A stretch of DNA of 64,000 nucleotides from Oribacterium asaccharolyticum ACB7 (GCF_000238075.1 NZ_JH414505.1:336863-400862); one strand, 5' to 3'. Positions 1 to 9,402 are shown, numbered from the stretch's first letter. Notes: generated by a model not told the origin, from the letters alone. A program made the numbers and translations.

Positions 1-1498
1 CGCCCGGATATTGCATCTGGTCTTGAATCTGCTGGGAGATGTTTCTGGCCATAATGGTCATATCGTCATCGCTGACTTCATCCGGAACAACCATAATACG
101 AACTTCTCTACCCGCCTGCACAGCAAAGGACTTCTCTACGCCCTTATAGGAATTGGCAATTTCTTCCAGTTCCTTCAAACGATTGGTGTAGGTCTCCAAG
201 GACTTTCTTCTCGCCCCCGGTCTTGCTGCGGAAATGGCATCCGCCGCCGCTACTATAAAGGAAATCAGGGAAGTCGGTTCCGTACCTCCGTGGTGAGATG
301 CGACCGCATTGATGACCACTTCCGGCTCATGATATTTCTGGCAAAGTTCGATTCCCAAATCGACGTGACTTCCTTCCACCTCATGATCGATGGCTTTTCC
401 GATATCATGTAACAAGCCGGCACGCTTGGCCATACGGGTATCCAAGCCCAACTCCTGCGCCAAAAGACCGGATATCTGAGCCACTTCCATGGAATGCTGT
501 AATGCATTCTGCCCAAAGGAAGTACGAAATTTCATTCTTCCCAAAAGCATAACGAGCTCCGGATGAATGCCGTGAATCCCCAGCTCTAAAGTCGCCGACT
601 CTCCTTCTTCCTTAATGGTATCATTTACTTCTTTCCTGCTCTTTTCAACCACTTCTTCAATTCTCGCAGGATGAATCCGTCCATCCACAATCAGCTTTTC
701 CAAAGCAATTCTGGCTACTTCTCTTCGAATAGGATCAAACCCGGAAAGCACCACCGCTTCCGGCGTATCGTCAATAATGAGTTCCACTCCCGTAAGTTGC
801 TCTAAAGTCCGAATGTTTCTACCCTCGCGTCCGATGATTCTTCCCTTCATTTCATCATTGGGAAGCTGAACAACGGATACGGTAGACTCTGTTACCTGAT
901 CCGCCGCACAACGCTGAATCGCCTCAACAATATATTCCCTGGCTGTCCGCTCCGCCTCTTCCTTGGCTCTTGCGTCATACTCTCTGATAATTAAAGCGGT
1001 GTCGTGCTTAATACTGTCTTCCACGGAATGAAGCAGTTCCTGCCTTGCCTGCTCTTTGGTCAGCCCTGATACCCGTTCCAATTCAACAAGCTTCTGTGCC
1101 TGCAGCTGCTCAACCTCTCCCTCTTTTTCCTGTAAAACTTCTTCCTTGTGCAGGAGTTCCGCTTCCTTTCGCTCTAAGCTCGCCGCCTTCTTCTCCGAGC
1201 TCTCCTCTCTCTTTAAAATTCTTCTTTCCAGCTCATTAACTTCTTTTCTTCTGTCTTTCATCTCCTTATCCAGCTCATTTTTGGCCTTTAAAGCCTCTTC
1301 TTTCGCTTCCAATAAGGATTCTCTCTTCTTGTTTTCTGCTGTTCGGATGGCATCATCAATAATTTCTCTGGACTTTTGCTCAGCACTTCCCACCGTTTTG
1401 GCATAGATAGACCGCTGTTTATTTTGTCCAAGGATAAACATGATGACCCCCACGATAAGCGCCACAATAACCACAAGGGCTATTCCTAATGGGTCCAC
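1..1498 (-). CDS. rny: Ribonuclease Y, 3' end cut by window start
   Basis: RNase Y is the membrane-anchored endoribonuclease that starts mRNA decay in many Firmicutes. Translation shows an N-terminal membrane helix ([17 protein letters not shown]), a long Glu/Lys-rich coiled coil to about residue 200, a KH domain ([15 protein letters not shown]) and an HD domain with the metal motif [10 protein letters not shown]. The reading frame is open at base 1, and by comparison with the family only about 15-20 C-terminal residues are missing. I place the start at a GTG at 1498 because GGGAGG lies 8 bases upstream and the family usually begins right before the membrane helix. A strong promoter lies at 1601-1629, so the gene is probably transcribed on its own. 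Confidence 0.95.
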   Translation of the reverse strand, partial: MDPLGIALVVIVALIVGVIMFILGQNKQRSIYAKTVGSAEQKSREIIDDAIRTAENKKRESLLEAKEEALKAKNELDKEMKDRRKEVNELERRILKREESSEKKAASLERKEAELLHKEEVLQEKEGEVEQLQAQKLVELERVSGLTKEQARQELLHSVEDSIKHDTALIIREYDARAKEEAERTAREYIVEAIQRCAADQVTESTVSVVQLPNDEMKGRIIGREGRNIRTLEQLTGVELIIDDTPEAVVLSGFDPIRREVARIALEKLIVDGRIHPARIEEVVEKSRKEVNDTIKEEGESATLELGIHGIHPELVMLLGRMKFRTSFGQNALQHSMEVAQISGLLAQELGLDTRMAKRAGLLHDIGKAIDHEVEGSHVDLGIELCQKYHEPEVVINAVASHHGGTEPTSLISFIVAAADAISAARPGARRKSLETYTNRLKELEEIANSYKGVEKSFAVQAGREVRIMVVPDEVSDDDMTIMARNISQQIQDQMQYPG

Positions 1499-1600
1499 TG
1501 TTTATACCTCCCTTAATATTCGTTTGTTAATGTACAAATATGCGAAGCAATTATTTTCTTGCGAAATTTCAGATTCCATATTCATCATTTTAACGTATTT

Positions 1601-1629
1601 ATTCTAAGGTATCCGAAAACTTGTGTCAA
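1601..1629 (-). promoter_or_regulatory. Sigma-A promoter of rny
   Basis: On the minus strand there is a perfect -35 TTGACA (1624-1629), a 17-base spacer and a -10 TAGAAT (1601-1606), about 100 bases before the rny GTG start. It lies just after the stop of the upstream DHHW gene. Confidence 0.8.
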
Positions 1630-1636
1630 CAATTGT

Positions 1637-3091
1637 CTAGCCTTGAAATAAAGAGAGCATTTTCTTGGACTGGCTTTCTCCAATCCCCATTACGTTATTG
1701 ACAAAAACAATTTCTCCGATTTCCTTATCCCGTATAAGCTCCGGAAGTTTTTTCTCATAATGACGGTAGTCAACCACATAAACATTCCGGTAATCTTGTG
1801 CCAAAAAGGGAACAAAAGCATTGGCATAGGAATCTTTAATCACCAGAAGATTTCCGTTTCCCTTTTCATTATGCACTTCGACATAAGGATGATCCCCCAA
1901 CATGAAACAATTATATTTATTCCCCGGCAGCATATTGGATGCATCATTGATCAGTTTAGCATCACCTTCTTTTCCGTCCGCACTTTGAAAATGCATATCA
2001 TTTACGGCTCCGGTATAGGCGATTACACTGTCCGGATTCGCCTTCAAAGCCTCCGGACGGTTCATATAGAAATAAAACGTACCATAAAAGCCGTCATATT
2101 CCGCCTTCGAAAAACTCTCCAGAGCTAAGGCTTTGATTCCCCTTACCTTACAATATTCCGCGTAAGCATAATACGCACCAAGCTGTGTCCAATGGTGATC
2201 CGTCCTGAAATAAATGTATTCCGACCTATGACGATAAAGAGAAGAAAATGCATCTATCGTATGGATGCGCTTGTCCATCAGGCTGTAGGTGTAGGAAATC
2301 GCCTGATCCATCCCCGAGGAAGCCAGCTTCTCCTGCGTTTTGGGATCCAAGAGAACACCGAACGAATTCGGCACCATCATGGCAGTAATTTCCAAATTGG
2401 GATAAAGACTGTTCACAGTATTCAAAAGGGATGCATAGCTTCGTACTCCCTTTTCACTGAAATAATACAGTTCAAAGGCTTCTTTTCCGCTCAGATAGAT
2501 ACTTCCCGCAGTCTCTCCCTGTAATTCCACATTGGCATCCGCCTTCTTGATTTCCAGATTTCCTTCTGCATCCGTCTCAAAATTTTGATTTTTTTCGGAT
2601 TCTTCGCTCTCCTCTCCCGTTTTTACCGTTTTTTTCGTTTCTGCATTCTGATTCTCGGAATCCGCAGCAGAAAGTGTCTCTTCAACAGGAACTTTCTCCT
2701 TAGAACTCTTTTCCTCATCCTTTTCTAACGAAAATGTTTCTGCAAGTTCCCCTTCTGTCGGAATGCTCTCTTTTACATTTTTCCCCTCACCATACAATGC
2801 TTCTCCCTGAAAGCCGTAGAGTCCCTCTACCTTGGCTTCCAGGCTGAGCCATCCTTCTTTTCCGGGATAACTGTCCTGGTACCATTCAGAAATATCCTGA
2901 AAATAACTTCCTTTCAACACTGCTCCTAAAGAAAATTTCGGAAAGGTTTTTAGCTCTCGTTTTTCCTCATTAGAATACCGCTTCCGTAAGGGGAGCAGCA
3001 TGCCGATGATGCACAACACAAAAAGAAAGAGAAACAGGACAGCTGCCGATGCAGCCTCATATAAACTTCCTTTCTTTTTATTCCACTTCAT
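1637..3091 (-). CDS. DHHW-family (AlgX/AlgJ-like) membrane-anchored protein
   Basis: This 484-residue protein has one N-terminal membrane helix (about residues 12-34) and an extracytoplasmic SGNH-like domain carrying FRTDHHWTQLGAYYAY near residues 295-310, the signature of the DHHW family. Such proteins work with an MBOAT acyltransferase, which lies directly upstream, to O-acetylate an extracellular polymer. Residues 105-195 are a low-complexity Glu/Lys/Thr-rich stretch that looks like a flexible spacer. RBS GAGGAG precedes the ATG. The polymer is unknown: exopolysaccharide, teichoic acid and peptidoglycan are all possible. The family call is firm, the substrate is inference. Confidence 0.85.
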   Translation of the reverse strand: MKWNKKKGSLYEAASAAVLFLFLFVLCIIGMLLPLRKRYSNEEKRELKTFPKFSLGAVLKGSYFQDISEWYQDSYPGKEGWLSLEAKVEGLYGFQGEALYGEGKNVKESIPTEGELAETFSLEKDEEKSSKEKVPVEETLSAADSENQNAETKKTVKTGEESEESEKNQNFETDAEGNLEIKKADANVELQGETAGSIYLSGKEAFELYYFSEKGVRSYASLLNTVNSLYPNLEITAMMVPNSFGVLLDPKTQEKLASSGMDQAISYTYSLMDKRIHTIDAFSSLYRHRSEYIYFRTDHHWTQLGAYYAYAEYCKVRGIKALALESFSKAEYDGFYGTFYFYMNRPEALKANPDSVIAYTGAVNDMHFQSADGKEGDAKLINDASNMLPGNKYNCFMLGDHPYVEVHNEKGNGNLLVIKDSYANAFVPFLAQDYRNVYVVDYRHYEKKLPELIRDKEIGEIVFVNNVMGIGESQSKKMLSLFQG

Positions 3092-3251
3092 AACTCCTCT
3101 TCCCCGACTTTCTCTATTGAATGATTGACTTGAATCTCTAACTTAAATCACCAGCTTAAATCACTAGCTTTCATCTCTAATTTTATCCATTCTTTCGCCT
3201 TCCGCATTTCAAAAGAAAAGATTTTTCCGATTCACGTTCTTTTCTTCACCA

Positions 3252-5132
3252 TCAAAATTGATTATACAAAAACGGCGTATAGCTTTGCCCCGCCATAGCC
3301 GCAAAGGAAAGTGCCAGTGCCGATAGTGCCAGTGCAAGCTTTACAAAATAATAAATCATCTCACCATAATCCAAAAGAAAGATTTTCCATTTTGTTTTGA
3401 TTTGAATCTTTCTTAGAGCCAGAAGGTGACGCCTATGCGCTTCCTCCGACAGGACCTCTTCCGCAATTTCTGTTTCCTCCGGCTTTACCCCTTCCGCAAT
3501 TTCCGTTTCCGGCTTTTCCGTCCGCACAAAAACTGTTTCCGTATCAGTTGTATGTTCCGTATCGACTGTTCGTTCCGTATCGACTGTTCGTTCCGTATCC
3601 ACTGTTCGTTCCGTATCCACTGTCCGTTCCGTATCGGCTAAGTACTCCGCTTCCCCGGTCGCAGGCTCGCAGAATGCAGATCCACTCGCTTCACACACAA
3701 TCTCACCCTCTTCTTCTGCGTCGTCATTATCCTCCATACCGTAAAAGCCTTCCCTTTCCCGCTTAACTTTCCGTTCTTTTCGAAGTCTTCCGCGCATCAT
3801 AAGATCAGCCCAGGCTTCATCCATTTTCTTAAAGAAACTTGTGGAGAAAAAGATGGCCAGGATAAACAGAAAGATGTGATTTCGCAGTAAAAGCAAAGTC
3901 TTTTCATCGGTAAATGCTTCCGTATTTAGAAAAAGATGTGCCTTAAGAACATTTTTTAATGCCTGAAAATCCTGATATCGGAAAATAATCCAGGAAAGAT
4001 AAACTGCAAAGAGAGTATAGAGGTGTAAGACCGGCTCTTTCAAAACTTTTAAACGAGAGGAAGTCATTTTCTCCTTCCACTCCGGACGTAAGGTTTCCAA
4101 ACGATGCAGGGCTTTTCTTCCCATAAGTTCCAACACGATTAAGACAAAGAAATACAGTCCCCAGAGAATAAAATTGAAACTTGCTCCATGCCACATTCCC
4201 GTTAAAATCCAAATCAAGAAAAGATTCAGCACTCTTCTCGGAAAGGAAAGTCGGTTTCCGCCCAACGGGATATAAATATAATCTCTGAAAAAAAGAGATA
4301 AGGAAATGTGCCAACGTCTCCAGAAATCCCGAACGCTTTTTGCTTCATAAGGATAGTGAAAGTTTTCCGGAATAGTGAAGCCTACCATTTCTCCGATTCC
4401 TATTGCCATATCCGTATAAGCGGAAAAATCCAAGTAAATCTGTAACATAAAGGAAAGAGAGGACAAAAAAGCCGCCATAAAAGACGGCAGGGTATTTCCA
4501 CTGCCTGATAAAGCTTTTGCAAGTTCCAAGGGAAGAAAAGAATTGGAAAGTTTCCCCATAGAATCTGCCAGAAGAAGCTTCTTCCAAAGCCCGAAGGAAA
4601 AGCGATATAAACCGCGAGAAAGTTTGTCAAAATCCCATTCTCTGTCTTCTATCTCCTCCCGCATTTCCTTATAGCGAAGGATAGGTCCCTGCGAAAGAAC
4701 CGGAAAGGCAAAGGCATACATCGCAAAATGGAAGAAATTCTCCTCCGCCTTTTCTCCCTTTCTGCAATCCGCAAGATAGGTAATCAGTCGAAAAGTATAA
4801 AAGGAGATTCCAAAAGGCATAAACCCTTTTAGCCAAAGAGGTAAAGCCGACAAATAGATACTATACTTAAAGAAAAGGAGCGGCAGGAGCAGGACAAAAA
4901 TGGAAAAGGCGAAGAACGTCCGGCTCTCCTTCTCCATTCGCTTTCCGATAAAAAAGCTGTAATAGCTAAGTAACGCAAGAATAGACAGAGAAATGAGGCC
5001 CTGAAACAAAAGAAAGAGAAGAGAAAAAAAGAGAAAGACCATATTCTTTCCCTTTATATCCCTTCTTAAAAACGAAAAGATAAGGAACAGCGGAAGAAAT
5101 CCCCCGACAAATATCATTTCCGAAAATTGCAT
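3252..5132 (-). CDS. MBOAT family O-acyltransferase (AlgI/DltB-like) with repeat-bearing insert
   Basis: This is a polytopic membrane acyltransferase that would pass acyl groups across the membrane to the DHHW partner encoded downstream. The first 430 residues match the AlgI-like MBOAT pattern, with DFWRRWHISLSLFFRDYIYI near residues 269-288, the conserved PLGGNR, and the catalytic-type His at about 315 in TGMWHGASFNF. At 626 residues it is longer than the usual ~470. The excess is a hydrophilic acidic segment (about residues 445-590) between late membrane helices, and it contains tandem VDTERT hexapeptides encoded by 18-base repeats at 3541-3648. The 160-base gap to the DHHW gene suggests one operon. 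The start is the ATG at 5132 next to AGAGGGAAG. Confidence 0.88.
   Translation of the reverse strand: MQFSEMIFVGGFLPLFLIFSFLRRDIKGKNMVFLFFSLLFLLFQGLISLSILALLSYYSFFIGKRMEKESRTFFAFSIFVLLLPLLFFKYSIYLSALPLWLKGFMPFGISFYTFRLITYLADCRKGEKAEENFFHFAMYAFAFPVLSQGPILRYKEMREEIEDREWDFDKLSRGLYRFSFGLWKKLLLADSMGKLSNSFLPLELAKALSGSGNTLPSFMAAFLSSLSFMLQIYLDFSAYTDMAIGIGEMVGFTIPENFHYPYEAKSVRDFWRRWHISLSLFFRDYIYIPLGGNRLSFPRRVLNLFLIWILTGMWHGASFNFILWGLYFFVLIVLELMGRKALHRLETLRPEWKEKMTSSRLKVLKEPVLHLYTLFAVYLSWIIFRYQDFQALKNVLKAHLFLNTEAFTDEKTLLLLRNHIFLFILAIFFSTSFFKKMDEAWADLMMRGRLRKERKVKREREGFYGMEDNDDAEEEGEIVCEASGSAFCEPATGEAEYLADTERTVDTERTVDTERTVDTERTVDTEHTTDTETVFVRTEKPETEIAEGVKPEETEIAEEVLSEEAHRRHLLALRKIQIKTKWKIFLLDYGEMIYYFVKLALALSALALSFAAMAGQSYTPFLYNQF
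3541..3648 (-). repeat. 18-bp in-frame tandem repeat inside the MBOAT gene
   Basis: Six consecutive 18-base units run from 3541 to 3648. The central ones (3559-3576 and 3577-3594) are identical, the next two differ by one or two bases, and the outer ones are degenerate. Each unit encodes VDTERT. The length of 18 bases keeps the reading frame whatever the copy number, so slippage could change loop length without breaking the protein. Confidence 0.9.
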
Positions 5133-5140
5133 ACTTCCCT

Positions 5141-5252
5141 CTTACTCTGTCTTATGTCTTAGCTACTCTATCTTATGTCTTAGTACTTCGTCTTATATCT
5201 TAGTACTTTGTCTCATGTCTTAACTACTTTGTCTCATCTCTCTTATGTCTTA
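5141..5252 (-). repeat. Degenerate ~20-bp tandem repeat in the MBOAT leader
   Basis: About five copies of a 20-21 base unit, on the minus strand roughly AAGACATAAGACAAAGTACT, lie between the MBOAT start and the SRP RNA promoter. The last unit ends about 10 bases before the MBOAT start codon. Units differ at several positions. There is no coding potential, and whether the repeat acts in transcription or mRNA structure is unknown. Confidence 0.75.
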
Positions 5253-5290
5253 GCGGCGCTGCCTCGGATCCGCAAGCTTCATATAAAAAC

Positions 5291-5319
5291 TTGCAAAGCC
5301 TCCTAAAATCCGTTATACT
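5291..5319 (+). promoter_or_regulatory. Promoter of the SRP RNA gene
   Basis: TTGCAA (5291-5296), a 17-base spacer and TATACT (5314-5319) on the plus strand, ending about 7 bases before the expected 5' end of the SRP RNA. Confidence 0.8.
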
Positions 5320-5325
5320 TCTACT

Positions 5326-5458
5326 GCTTCGGGGGCAATGAAGCTTGGGCCCCACGCAATGGAAGATACCGAACCGTGTCAGGATGGGAACATAGCAGCA
5401 CTAAGGTAAACCTTTCATGTGCCGTGGGTAATCCTGGGTGGAGTCTCCGAAGTTTTTT
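5326..5458 (+). ncRNA. ffs: Signal recognition particle RNA (small bacterial type)
   Basis: This is the RNA core of the SRP that binds Ffh and targets nascent membrane proteins. The conserved domain IV hairpin is seen around 5377-5398: CCGAACCGTGTCAGG, then ATG-GGAA-CAT, then AGCAGCACTAAGG. The usual stem TCC/GGA around the GGAA tetraloop is replaced by ATG/CAT, a compensated change that argues for a real structured RNA. The 5' end CTTCGG pairs with CCGAAG at 5447-5452, which is followed directly by six Ts that act as terminator. The length of about 127 bases fits the small form without a full Alu domain. It is one of very few plus-strand genes here and lies between the divergent MBOAT gene and the convergent tatD. 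Confidence 0.9.
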
Positions 5459-5526
5459 ATTGCCAACAAGTATGGAAAGCTCTTCCCGATGGCCTTTGCT
5501 CATCACACGGGAAAAGCCTCAATATC

Positions 5527-6381
5527 TTATTTTATTCTGTATACCCGCTTTCCGTTTTCCGCCGTCTTCCGAATCACGTCTTCCACGGAGATTCCCTTCA
5601 ATTCCGCTAACAATTTTGCCACATACTGCAAATTTCCGGAATGATTTCTCGTTCCCCGAACAGGAACCGGCGCCATATAGGGACAGTCTGTCTCCAGAAC
5701 TATGTGCTCCAAAGGAATTTCCACGGCTACCTGCTTTAATTTTTTTGCATTCGTAAAAGTTAAAACGCCGCCGATACCCAGCATCATTCCAAGGGAAACA
5801 AAGTCCTTCGCCACTTCAAGCGGATAAGAAAAGCAGTGTACAATCCCTCCGTTTACGAAACCCTTCTGATCCCGAATGATTCGGAAAGTATCTAATGCCG
5901 CATCCCGGGAATGAATCACGACAGGGAGGTCTCTTCTCTTTGCGAGATCCAGCATCTCGATGAAACAGCTTTTTTGCACTGTCGGTTCCGGATTAAAACA
6001 TTCCTGGACCTCTTCCCCTCTCCTCTTCTTTTCCTCATCCCGCTCTTTTTGTACTTTAGAACGTTTATCGAGGCGAAAATAATCCAAACCGATTTCTCCG
6101 ATGGCAACGACTTCCTTTTCCTTGCTTAACGCTTCTATTTTTGCCGTCGCTTCGGGACTCCATACTGCAGCATGTTCGGGATGAATACCGACTACGCTAT
6201 GAATGGAAAGAGAACTGTCCACGTAAGCTTTCGCAAGCCGAACAGCTTCTTCCGAGCTTTCCGGGGTATATCCGATTTCACAAATTCGGTCTACTCCCCT
6301 TCCCGGAAGACTATGTAAGAGTTCTTCTCTATCTTGATCAAAGCTTTCATCATTGTAATGACAATGTGTATCAAATATCAT
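5527..6381 (-). CDS. tatD: TatD family metal-dependent hydrolase/DNase
   Basis: TatD proteins are TIM-barrel metal-dependent nucleases. The sequence starts MIFDTHCHYNDESF with the HxH metal motif, has GEIGLDYFR, VVIHSRDA and HCFSY, and ends with LETDCPYMAPVPVRG, all in the family order. At 284 residues it is about 25 longer than usual because of a charged insert near residues 108-140. RBS GGGGGAAGAAG lies 2 bases from the ATG region, and the stop of the upstream TraX-like gene is 12 bases away, so metG, the TraX-like gene and tatD form one operon. The exact substrate in the cell is not defined. Confidence 0.93.
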   Translation of the reverse strand: MIFDTHCHYNDESFDQDREELLHSLPGRGVDRICEIGYTPESSEEAVRLAKAYVDSSLSIHSVVGIHPEHAAVWSPEATAKIEALSKEKEVVAIGEIGLDYFRLDKRSKVQKERDEEKKRRGEEVQECFNPEPTVQKSCFIEMLDLAKRRDLPVVIHSRDAALDTFRIIRDQKGFVNGGIVHCFSYPLEVAKDFVSLGMMLGIGGVLTFTNAKKLKQVAVEIPLEHIVLETDCPYMAPVPVRGTRNHSGNLQYVAKLLAELKGISVEDVIRKTAENGKRVYRIK

Positions 6382-6393
6382 CTTCTTCCCCCT

Positions 6394-7170
6394 TTAAGCC
6401 GTGATTTTCGCTCCCAAATAAATCAGCAAATAGAAAACTATCAAATGCAAGGGATAATAAAAGTATAAAACTCTCCCCAGCGGAAGTCTTCCCTTCTCTC
6501 CATTATAGAAGAAAATAGGAAGAAAGCTGCATGCAGCCGCACCGAAGTTCCCAAGAGACAACAGCACGGAAAGGAAGGCTCCCGAAGCGATTCGAAGTGC
6601 CTTTTCCTTACGAAAATTATACAGAACGGCAATCAAAAGAATGCCCAATGCTCCGTAATCAAAGTGTAAAAGTTCAGAAAGAGCGGCACAGCCCAGTACC
6701 GAAGTCCATTTCAGGAAGGGCTTTCTACGATATTTTTTCATCAGGAACATGGTTGCAATGCCAAGCGCCAGGGTAAAGCCTATATTTTGTGCCGAAAAGT
6801 CGAACCATTGATTGAAAAGGCACAAGTCAAAAGGAATCTCCGCACAAAGCCCCATAAACAGAACTCGAAGAAAATATTTTTTTCTGTCCTTCGTGTGTAT
6901 AAAGCCCTCTGTTAGCAGAAAGGCAAAAATCGGAAAAGCCAATCTTCCAATGGTACGGAAAATATGATAGATCCGCATCAGTTGCATGCCTTTTTCCGTT
7001 GCTATAGCCATTTGGTAGTATTCCGAATCAAAGCCGTATAAGTTGCCATTGTAAATTACAATCGCGGCATAGTGGTCTATCGTCATGGAAACAAGGGCAA
7101 GAAGCTTCAGCAAATCCGCTGAAACTCCTCCCCCTTTCTTTTTTGTATCCAGTGCATTTAACCCGGTCAT
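6394..7170 (-). CDS. TraX family membrane protein
   Basis: This 258-residue polytopic membrane protein carries the family opening LLKLLALVSMTIDHYA, then GRLAFPIFAFLLTEGF and a late HLIVFYLL segment, typical of TraX-like acyltransferase-fold proteins. The name comes from F-pilin acetylation, but chromosomal Firmicute members have no known pilin partner, so the substrate is unknown. The ATG at 7170 begins one base after the metG stop, which suggests translational coupling. Confidence 0.85.
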   Translation of the reverse strand: MTGLNALDTKKKGGGVSADLLKLLALVSMTIDHYAAIVIYNGNLYGFDSEYYQMAIATEKGMQLMRIYHIFRTIGRLAFPIFAFLLTEGFIHTKDRKKYFLRVLFMGLCAEIPFDLCLFNQWFDFSAQNIGFTLALGIATMFLMKKYRRKPFLKWTSVLGCAALSELLHFDYGALGILLIAVLYNFRKEKALRIASGAFLSVLLSLGNFGAAACSFLPIFFYNGEKGRLPLGRVLYFYYPLHLIVFYLLIYLGAKITA

Positions 7171-7171
7171 A

Positions 7172-9229
7172 TTATGCGATGTCCGCTCCTGCAGGCATAT
7201 CCCGCAAAGAAGTCATAAGTGATAAAATCTCTTCTCCGTCCTGCTCAAAAGCCGCAGACAGAAGCATACCCTGAGACTCATAGCCGGCAATCATTCTGGG
7301 CTTTAAGTTCACGAGTACCATAACCTTCTTTCCCACTAGATCTTCCGGTTTATAGGCCGACTTGATGCCGGAAAGAATCTGACGAACTTCTTCTCCAATT
7401 TGTACTTTAAAGAGCAAAAGCTTCTTGGACTTCTTTACTTCCTCCGCATGAAGAATCTTTCCGATACGAAAATCCAGCTTTTCAAAGTCCTCATAGCTTA
7501 CCTCGTCTTTATAAGGAAGCACTACAGGATTCCTGTCCCTAGGTGCATCTCCTTCTACCGGGGATTCATCTGCAGCATCCTTATTTCCGTCTTTCTTCTC
7601 CGACTTTTCTTCTTCCAAGGAGGCCTTGCGAATCTGCTCTTCCGTTATCTTTTCTACTTCCTTCTCAATTTCTTTCCAGTCTTTTCTGTCAAATAAGGTA
7701 GAAGGATTCTCGGAAACCTTGGTTCCGGACGGGTACAGACCAAACTGATCCAGCTGTGTAAAGGCTCTTTTTTCTGTGGAAAGTTCCTCCAAAATCGTCT
7801 TCGCCGTATTCGGCATAAAGCTTTCCAAAAGAGAAGCTCCGATTACGATGGATTCCGTTAAGTTGTAAAGGACGGTCTTTAAGCGTGGCGCAAGCTCCTC
7901 TTCTCTTGCCAAAACCCATGGCTCCGTCTCGTCAATGTATTTGTTGGAACGTCTGAATATCTCAAAAATAGCGGTCAGTGCATCGGCAACCCTGTGTTCT
8001 TCCATTTTCTCAATCGCAAGCTTCGCCTGGGAAAGCACCGTATTCTTTAAATCCGCATCTACGGGCTCTACTGCATCGGTTTTCTCCACAATTCCCTCGA
8101 AATACTTATTGCTCATCGCAATGGTACGCTTTACCAGATTTCCTAAGATATTTGCAAGCTGAGAATTATAGCGCTCCACCATCAGTTCCCAGGAAATGAC
8201 ACCGTCATTTTCAAAGGGCATTTCATGCAGAACGAAGAAGCGAACCGCATCGACTCCGAAGAGGCGAACCAAATCATCCGCATAGATTACATTTCCTCTG
8301 GACTTGGACATCTTCGTGCCCTCATCAGCCTTTCCTACCGCAGTAAGAAGCCAGGGATGTCCGAATACCTGTTTCGGAAGCGGAATATCCAAGCTCATCA
8401 GGAAAATGGGCCAGTAAATCGTATGGAAACGAACGATATCCTTTCCGATTAAATGAAGATCCGCCGGCCAATATTTTCGATAATTCTCGCCATGCTCTCC
8501 GTCCACATCATAGCCAATACCGGTAATATAGTTGGTAAGCGCATCAAGCCATACATAAACCACATTCTTCTCATCAAAATCTACAGGAATGCCCCAGGTA
8601 AAAGAAGAACGAGAAACGCAAAGATCCTGCAGACCCGGCTTTAAGAAGTTGTTCACCATCTCGTTTTTACGGGAAACAGGCTGAATGAACTCGGGATGGG
8701 ACTCAATATGCTCCATTAAACGGTCGGCATACTTGGACATCTTGAAAAAGTATGCGTCCTCACTGGCCTTCTCCACAGGACGTCCGCAGTCCGGACACTT
8801 TCCGTCCACAAGTTGCGAATCTGTCCAGAAAGACTCACAGGGCGTGCAATACCAGCCCTCATATTTCCCTTTATAAATGTCCCCTTTTTCATACATCTTT
8901 CGGAACATTTTCTGAACCTGCTTCTCATGATAGGGCTCCGTTGTACGCATGAACTTATCATAGGAAGTATCCATTAAGTCAAAAATACTTCGAATCTCTC
9001 CCACTACCTCGTCTACAAACTCCTTCGGAGTCTTTCCGGCATCCTTCGCCTTCCCCTCTATCTTCTGCCCGTGCTCGTCGGTTCCGGTCATAAAGAATAC
9101 ATCATATCCCTCATAGCGCTTAAAACGAGCCATCGCATCTGCAAGAATAATTTCATAAGTATTCCCGATATGAGGCTTCCCTGAAGCATAGGCAATCGCC
9201 GTGGTAATATAATATGGTTTTCTTTCCAT
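7172..9229 (-). CDS. metG: Methionyl-tRNA synthetase
   Basis: This enzyme charges tRNA-Met with methionine. The catalytic domain shows the HIGH-type motif (GKPHIGNTYE, residues 17-26), a zinc knuckle CTPCESFW...CPDC near residues 128-148, and KMSKS near residue 300. Then come the anticodon-binding helices and a C-terminal tRNA-binding (OB-fold) domain beginning FEKLDFRIGKILHAEEV. A charged linker near residues 540-580 joins the last two. I use the ATG at 9229 (685 residues) because AAGGAG lies 5 bases upstream. An in-frame start 33 bases further up would add a non-conserved tail. No T-box leader is visible upstream. Confidence 0.97.
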   Translation of the reverse strand: MERKPYYITTAIAYASGKPHIGNTYEIILADAMARFKRYEGYDVFFMTGTDEHGQKIEGKAKDAGKTPKEFVDEVVGEIRSIFDLMDTSYDKFMRTTEPYHEKQVQKMFRKMYEKGDIYKGKYEGWYCTPCESFWTDSQLVDGKCPDCGRPVEKASEDAYFFKMSKYADRLMEHIESHPEFIQPVSRKNEMVNNFLKPGLQDLCVSRSSFTWGIPVDFDEKNVVYVWLDALTNYITGIGYDVDGEHGENYRKYWPADLHLIGKDIVRFHTIYWPIFLMSLDIPLPKQVFGHPWLLTAVGKADEGTKMSKSRGNVIYADDLVRLFGVDAVRFFVLHEMPFENDGVISWELMVERYNSQLANILGNLVKRTIAMSNKYFEGIVEKTDAVEPVDADLKNTVLSQAKLAIEKMEEHRVADALTAIFEIFRRSNKYIDETEPWVLAREEELAPRLKTVLYNLTESIVIGASLLESFMPNTAKTILEELSTEKRAFTQLDQFGLYPSGTKVSENPSTLFDRKDWKEIEKEVEKITEEQIRKASLEEEKSEKKDGNKDAADESPVEGDAPRDRNPVVLPYKDEVSYEDFEKLDFRIGKILHAEEVKKSKKLLLFKVQIGEEVRQILSGIKSAYKPEDLVGKKVMVLVNLKPRMIAGYESQGMLLSAAFEQDGEEILSLMTSLRDMPAGADIA

Positions 9230-9280
9230 GGACTCTCCTTTACGAACTAAGCATCCCGACAAATTATTAAGAACGTTTCT

Positions 9281-9308
9281 AGTCTAGCATAGATTTTTAA
9301 CTAGTCAA
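9281..9308 (-). promoter_or_regulatory. Probable metG operon promoter
   Basis: Minus strand: TTGACT (9303-9308), a 16-base spacer and TAGACT (9281-9286), about 50 bases before the metG ATG and after a terminator. Confidence 0.6.
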
Positions 9309-9329
9309 CAAGTTGTACGGATGCAAAAA

Positions 9330-9357
9330 GTGATGTTTCCTTATAGAAACACCACTC
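9330..9357 (-). terminator. Rho-independent terminator after the 9403-9819 gene
   Basis: On the minus strand AGTGGTGTTTC and GAAACATCACT form an 11-bp stem with one G-U pair around a 6-base loop, followed by five Ts. It separates the small membrane-protein gene from the metG promoter. Confidence 0.8.
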
Positions 9358-9402
9358 TCTGCAAAACTCTTCCCTTATTTCATTTTTTCGGAAAAGCCAA
9401 GC

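Noticed and set aside
3541..3648. Tandem repeats that could suggest a CRISPR array
   Set aside because: Units are 18 bases with no unique spacers and lie inside a coding frame. No CRISPR array or cas gene is seen anywhere in the window.
5376..5756. Plus-strand open frames over the SRP RNA and tatD
   Set aside because: They cross a structured RNA gene, its terminator and a well-supported gene on the other strand, and the translations show no domain character.
9241..9402. T-box leader before metG
   Set aside because: No T-box sequence (TGGNACCGCG type) or specifier stem is visible. The hairpin there is the terminator of the preceding gene.
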